From Polyodon spathula (lineage: Eukaryota > Chordata > Actinopteri > Acipenseriformes > Polyodontidae): 64,000 nucleotides of DNA. Below the pieces are notes generated by a model. It had not been told where the DNA came from. It made no database searches and saw nothing but the letters and a program-made list of their open reading frames with translations. Location: assembly GCF_017654505.1 (NCBI RefSeq), contig NC_054536.1, positions 16,308,294 to 16,372,293 on the forward strand, read 5' to 3'. Shown piece by piece: positions 59,465 through 64,000 of the stretch. The translations under genes were made by a program, and so were the position numbers. Numbering within the stretch: the first letter of the stretch is position 1; each line of letters opens with the position of its first letter.

Positions 59465-61439
59465 ATTTCAGACAACGACTACTGCTCCCTGTACTCCTAA
59501 CTTTAAACAGACCGATGCGCTCATTGAGACCCTCATTATCATAATTGTGTATTATTATTTGTACGTGTTGAGTGTTTAAAAATAATTGCCTGGCTACAAT
59601 GCAATTTTAATTTTGCAACTGCAATTACTTGTACTGCGCCTATACTTACATCTACCCCAAGATGTCAGCATTACCTAGACTGAGCAACATAATATATTTA
59701 GCAACCAGTAGGGGCATCATGAGCTTTGCTGAATATTATCAAAGTCTACAGTAAAAGATGATTCATAAAGTCCAGGAACAAAAAAGGTAACATTTTGTGC
59801 ACAGTTACTTAAGCAACAACACTTAAACAGGAACACTGACATATTAAAATACAAACGGAAATTACTTATAAAAATCAATTTACTCAAAATCCACTTAACA
59901 TAGTTTTACAATTTCCCAGAAGTGTGTCAATTTCAAGTCCTTTAGGTCTCTTGATAAACTCATTTCTAGTCATCTATAACTGCAATTAGGTTTGTTTATA
60001 TTGAGGGAACAAACACAAACAGGGTGTGTTTCCTGCAGATTTGTAAAAACAGCTGAACTGACCACAAAAAGGTACCTCACACTACCCTCCAAGAACTGGG
60101 ACAGGTTAACAAAATAACTATCAATCCCACAGTGCAGCAGTATGTCAAATATTATCAATTTACTTCAAATGCAGTAGCAACTGGGTGAGGTTTGTTCTAC
60201 ATTTAATAAATTTAGGCTTTGCTGCTGTGCGTTGATTGTGTATTATTAATGTGCCAGCAATGTCAGGAACTACTTTGACCAAACAAATAGTACAGAATGG
60301 CTTTCATAGTCCACAATGTGTATTCCCCAGTGAATAGCATGACATTTACATGCATTACATTCTAGGACAGAGCATCCTAACCTTTTGGTTAAAGAAAACC
60401 AATGGCCCAGGAGTTCTTAAAGAGCAATACAAGAAACCGATGTTTGATAAATGCCACAAGTATGAACATGCATCCAAGTCTACTTTCCACTCACCCCTGC
60501 TGGATGCAAACATAACAATCAGCATGAAAGCTATTTAGTTGAAGCATAAATACATTTAGAACCATGCCATTACCAGTATAATTTGGCAGTGTACCACTTT
60601 ATTGTACTAGATGTCAATTATGATTCAGGATATTGTAACACTTGATGACTTGATATGTGCACTACCCTCCTGGGCAAGCAGGAATCTTACATGTATCAGT
60701 AAAGGGCGTGTCTGCCTTTTCCTTTACCTGTAACTACAGCTTCTATTCCTTTTAACACAATTAACTCCATATGTGAGCAGGTTGAAGGTGATGCTACCTC
60801 TCATGTAGAGCACATGGACACCTAGGTTTTGAGTGCATGGCCTCATGAGATCATGGCCTTGTGCACCATTCACAGGGAGGGCTTTGTGGCACAAAATGGC
60901 AGAAGAGTGACATTATTTCCAATATTTATTTTAACTTCGTAAAAGAGCATGTAGTGTGAGCAGAAGCATGATCATTCTAGAAAACATGCAGCCTATTGTC
61001 ATGTGGTTTGTGCATCGGAGCACATAATGCAATTCTGAAGTCTTGCTGCAAAGCAGAACATAAAAATGGCGCGATGGCAGCCAGCAGCAGATTTGAATGT
61101 AAAGTTTTAACCAAAACCACCGGGATGGACTTGAAAGCGGTTCTAATATCAAACATTCATTTTCATCAGCAGCAGACAGATCAATATTATTTCAAAATGC
61201 ACTCCGTCAGCACTAGGTAGTATTGCTAAGGGGCAGAAGCTGAACTTTTCTAATGAGAGCCTCTCTAGTGAGGGCCACATTCTAAATCGAAACACACACA
61301 CACTTTGGTGAATTACAAATAATGTATGCAGTTTTTCAAACAAACTTTGTTTTAATTCAGAGTTGTAATGGTTAAACTGAACACTGTGATATGAGGAGGA
61401 GGTTAAATGTCAGCAAAACTTGCAAAGGAAATGTACAAA

Positions 61440-62591
61440 ATGAAATTTACTGGTTGCATAAGTATTCAGCCCCTTAAGTCAGTACTTGGTAGAAGCACCT
61501 TTTGCAGCAATTACTGCTATGAGTCTTTTTGGATAGGACTCTACCAGCTTTGCACAGGATGATGGTGAAAGTTTTGCCAATTTTTCACGGGAAGATGGCT
61601 GAAGTTCTGATAAGTTTGTTGGGGATTAAGTCTTGGATTGTCAATTGGAGTCAAGTCAGGACTTTGACTGGGCCAATCAAGAACATTAATTCTCTTCTTG
61701 TTCAACCACTCTAGTGTGGCTTTGGCTTTGTGCTTTGGGTCATTGTCCTGCTGAAATGTGAATTTCCTCCCCAGTTTCAGAGTCTTGGCTGACTCAAACA
61801 GGTTTTCCTCAAGGATTCGCCTGTACTTTGCACCATCTATTCTCCCCTTTATCCTGACGAGCTTCCCAGTCCCTGCTGAAGAGAAGCATCCCCATAACAT
61901 GATGCTGCTCCCACCATGCTTGACAGTTGGGATGGTGTTGACTGGGTGATGTTTAGCGTTGGGCTTGCGCCATTGTTGGCTTCAGAGAGACACCCCAAAC
62001 CAGTTTCCTGCTTGCCCGGCTGCTCAGTTTGGGAGGGCGACCTGATCTGGGTAGTATCTGGGTGGTATGATACATCTTCCACGTCTTAATGATGGACTTC
62101 ACTGTGCTGAGAGGGATAATCAGCACCTCTGAAATTTTCTTGTAGCCTTCTGCTGCTTTGCCTCTCTACCACTTTATCCGACTTGTTTCGAAAGCTACTT
62201 TGTCTTCATAGTTGCTTTGTTGGATCAGTATGTGAGTTGCAGCTTGAAAGTCTTTATATACCTGATGAAATGATCTACAAGTTAAACCACTTTGAGTACA
62301 CACAGGCTGAAATCATTTCACAAATTTTGTGACCTTTCAAACGTACAATTTGCACCTGAGCTGATTTAGGGCTGCAGCAGCAAAGGGGTTGAACACTCAT
62401 GCAACTGAGATTTGCCTGTTTTTCTCTGTAAATCTTAGTTATATTGTACACCCATTTTTTTACTTTCTCAATGTGGAGTAGTGTGTAAGTTCTACACATA
62501 AAGTCTAATTTGAAAGCATTGTGGAGTACGCTCAGGTGCCAAAAAAATGTGAAAACTTTGCAGTGGGGATGAACACGTCTGCAAACCACTG
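61440..62591 (-). mobile_element. Second Tc1-like transposon, 5'-diverged copy
   Basis: The right end reads, inverted, CAGTGGTTTGCAGACGTGTT with TA outside (62592-62593). The left end is diverged; sequence starting GTTGCATAAGTATTCAGCCC is near it. The minus frame 61,541-61,900 carries [17 protein letters not shown], the second catalytic block [19 protein letters not shown] and [12 protein letters not shown]; the final Glu region is lost. It is a different subfamily from the 56.1-kb copy. Confidence 0.8.
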
Positions 62592-63250
62592 TATATCTAT
62601 CTTTAATTATACAAATACATGCAGGTGATCATTGACTGTTGTGTCTGGTTGCAGACTGGATTGTTGACTGCAGCCGATATTTGATATTGAAAGAATTTAC
62701 ACACTGGTTTCATGGTGTAGATGGAAATGTGTATTACCCCAGGCAGACACCAGGTCAAACCACTTAATTTAACCAGACAAAAACTGCTGTTATTACATCC
62801 TGTTGTGAGGCCTGTATTGTTAGAAACAACTATTCAAGAAATACAAGTTTAAAAAAAAAAGAATTAAAAATGTAAATAAATGTATTTCATTTTTTTCTCA
62901 AAAAAGTACAGCAATGAAAAAGGAGTGGGTAATGGCATCAGCCTCAGCAACAGGAGATGTTCAGTACATCAGTAAGCATCACTGCATCTCAGCACCCAGG
63001 TCGCACAGCTACAGCAAGTCACAATATTAGTGGTTTTAGTTACATCAGAATTGTTAAGACATGTGAAGCTACACAACAAAGTATCTGCACAGCATTTAAA
63101 AAAGAAAGCCCATCCAAATGTTCACATTGAAATTCAGACATTAGCATCTAGCTGCAAACATCGAGGTGGACAAGCCTACAAGCAATACAAACTAAATAAA
63201 TAGGAAAAGCGTATGAAATTATTCCTTAAAGCTTTAAATAGTCACAGAAA

Positions 63251-63585
63251 CAGCTATGGCCAAAAGTTTTGCAACACCTAGAACTGTAGAATTGAGACAT
63301 CATTTAGATTATTCTTATTTTTTTAACATCATGTAATCAAAGAAACTACAAAATGATATTGGAAAAGTACATCAGTAGCCTTCATAGTGGAATAGTATTT
63401 CATGTCCAATTTGGAAATGTCATATTTTTAAATGTCAGTTTTTCATTAAGTACAGTATACGGGAAAACCACAAACCGGTATGCAATTCAATATGTTAACG
63501 TAACATTATCCGGCAGGTTTCATTTGACTTTATGAAGCAAAATGAGTTAATTCTATTGGGCAATGTTAACCTTTGGCCATAGCAG
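63251..63585. mobile_element. Tc1/mariner-type MITE, copy 2
   Basis: Ends CAGCTATGGCCAAAAGTTTT and, inverted, CTGCTATGGCCAAAGGTTAA. The internal CAAAGAAACTACAAAATGAT is shared, inverted, with copy 1 at 55,817-56,087. 335 bp, non-coding. Confidence 0.72.
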
Positions 63586-63650
63586 ATTACTAAGAGACAC
63601 ACATTTACAGGGAGGTTTAAAATCAGTGTGACCCTGCCCTAAATGCCCAG

Positions 63651-63674
63651 CCCCCCCCCCCCCCCCCCCCCCCC
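63651..63674. repeat. C24 homopolymer
   Basis: Twenty-four consecutive C; long C runs are rare in genomes and hard to sequence, so the true length may differ. Confidence 0.9.
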
Positions 63675-64000
63675 TTATTTTTCAATTCTTCTGTATCTAC
63701 ATATATGTTGTATGTTCATTTCTCTTACAGAGTTGGACTTAAGTCTTTACACACTTCATACAAGTAATAAGTTAATGGAACTAATTTCTTTTATTGTTCC
63801 TCAAGCACATTTGTAGCCAACATACAAAAGCTCTATAGTTTATTTGCCTGCTGCTTTAATTTTACAGAAACTGCTCAGAGGCAGTTCAATACTCGCCTTT
63901 TCAGTCTATGTAGAATGGCTTTCATTACACAAATGTCACTAGCTGTTAAACCAGACTTTTCAAAACCTATTGCAGGTTACATGTCATTTAAGAACTAGAT

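Larger units (their letters stand above)
49290..64000. other. Intergenic region upstream of CDK13, dense in mobile elements
   Basis: No host gene recognised. It holds a hAT MITE and tRNA-SINE (51.1-51.7 kb), a LINE with inserted SINE (53.05-54.34 kb), a Tc1 MITE pair (55.8 and 63.25 kb), two Tc1 transposons (56.1-57.6 and 61.4-62.6 kb) and a Harbinger element split by a solo LTR (58.3-59.6 kb). The stretches 54.7-55.8, 57.6-58.2, 59.65-61.4 and 62.6-63.2 kb hold nothing I recognise. Confidence 0.65.

Overview
This window is vertebrate nuclear DNA: AT-rich, intron-rich and full of transposon relics. It carries the conserved microsynteny block SUGCT - MPLKIP - CDK13, in the same gene order as human chromosome 7p14 but read from the other side. 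The protein sequences, Tc1/mariner and hAT relics, L2-type LINEs and tRNA-derived SINEs all fit a ray-finned fish. Several interspersed repeats (around 22.35-22.64 kb, 30.79-31.05 kb, 52.54-52.79 kb and 53.63-54.10 kb) resemble repeats I remember from sturgeon/paddlefish DNA. A non-teleost such as Acipenseriformes is therefore my best guess, but that rests on memory and not on a search.

Layout. At 1-6.9 kb is the 5' part of SUGCT on the minus strand: six coding exons, with the rest beyond position 1. A roughly 620-bp gap (6,909-7,532) is a divergent promoter shared with MPLKIP on the plus strand (exon 1 at 7,533-7,949, exon 2 at 12,446-12,649). From 12.65 to 28.6 kb is mostly intergenic sequence with Tc1 and LINE remains. 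Between 14.3 and 16.8 kb it also holds a phase-consistent series of exon-like segments that I cannot assign to any known protein. From 28.6 to 49.2 kb is the complete CDK13 coding region on the minus strand: 14 exons, 4,374 nt, 1,457 codons, including the RS-rich N-terminus, the kinase domain and the C-terminal tail. From 49.3 to 64 kb is CDK13 upstream DNA packed with nested mobile elements.

Function. CDK13 is a transcription-elongation cyclin-K kinase. MPLKIP (TTDN1) is a small disordered nuclear protein linked to trichothiodystrophy. SUGCT is a mitochondrial CoA-transferase of glutarate metabolism. They are neighbours by ancient synteny, not a pathway.

The most interesting observations are these: the unassigned exon series at 14.3-16.8 kb; a solo LTR with perfect 5-bp target duplication sitting inside an internally deleted two-gene PIF/Harbinger transposon; a near-perfect 126-bp palindrome in a CDK13 intron; a GC-AG intron inside the CDK13 kinase domain; a Thr replacing the usual Ile next to the CDK13 glycine loop; and several hAT-type elements whose 8-bp target duplications can be read directly. 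All exon borders were placed by eye from splice consensus, phase and remembered protein families. None has been tested with transcripts.
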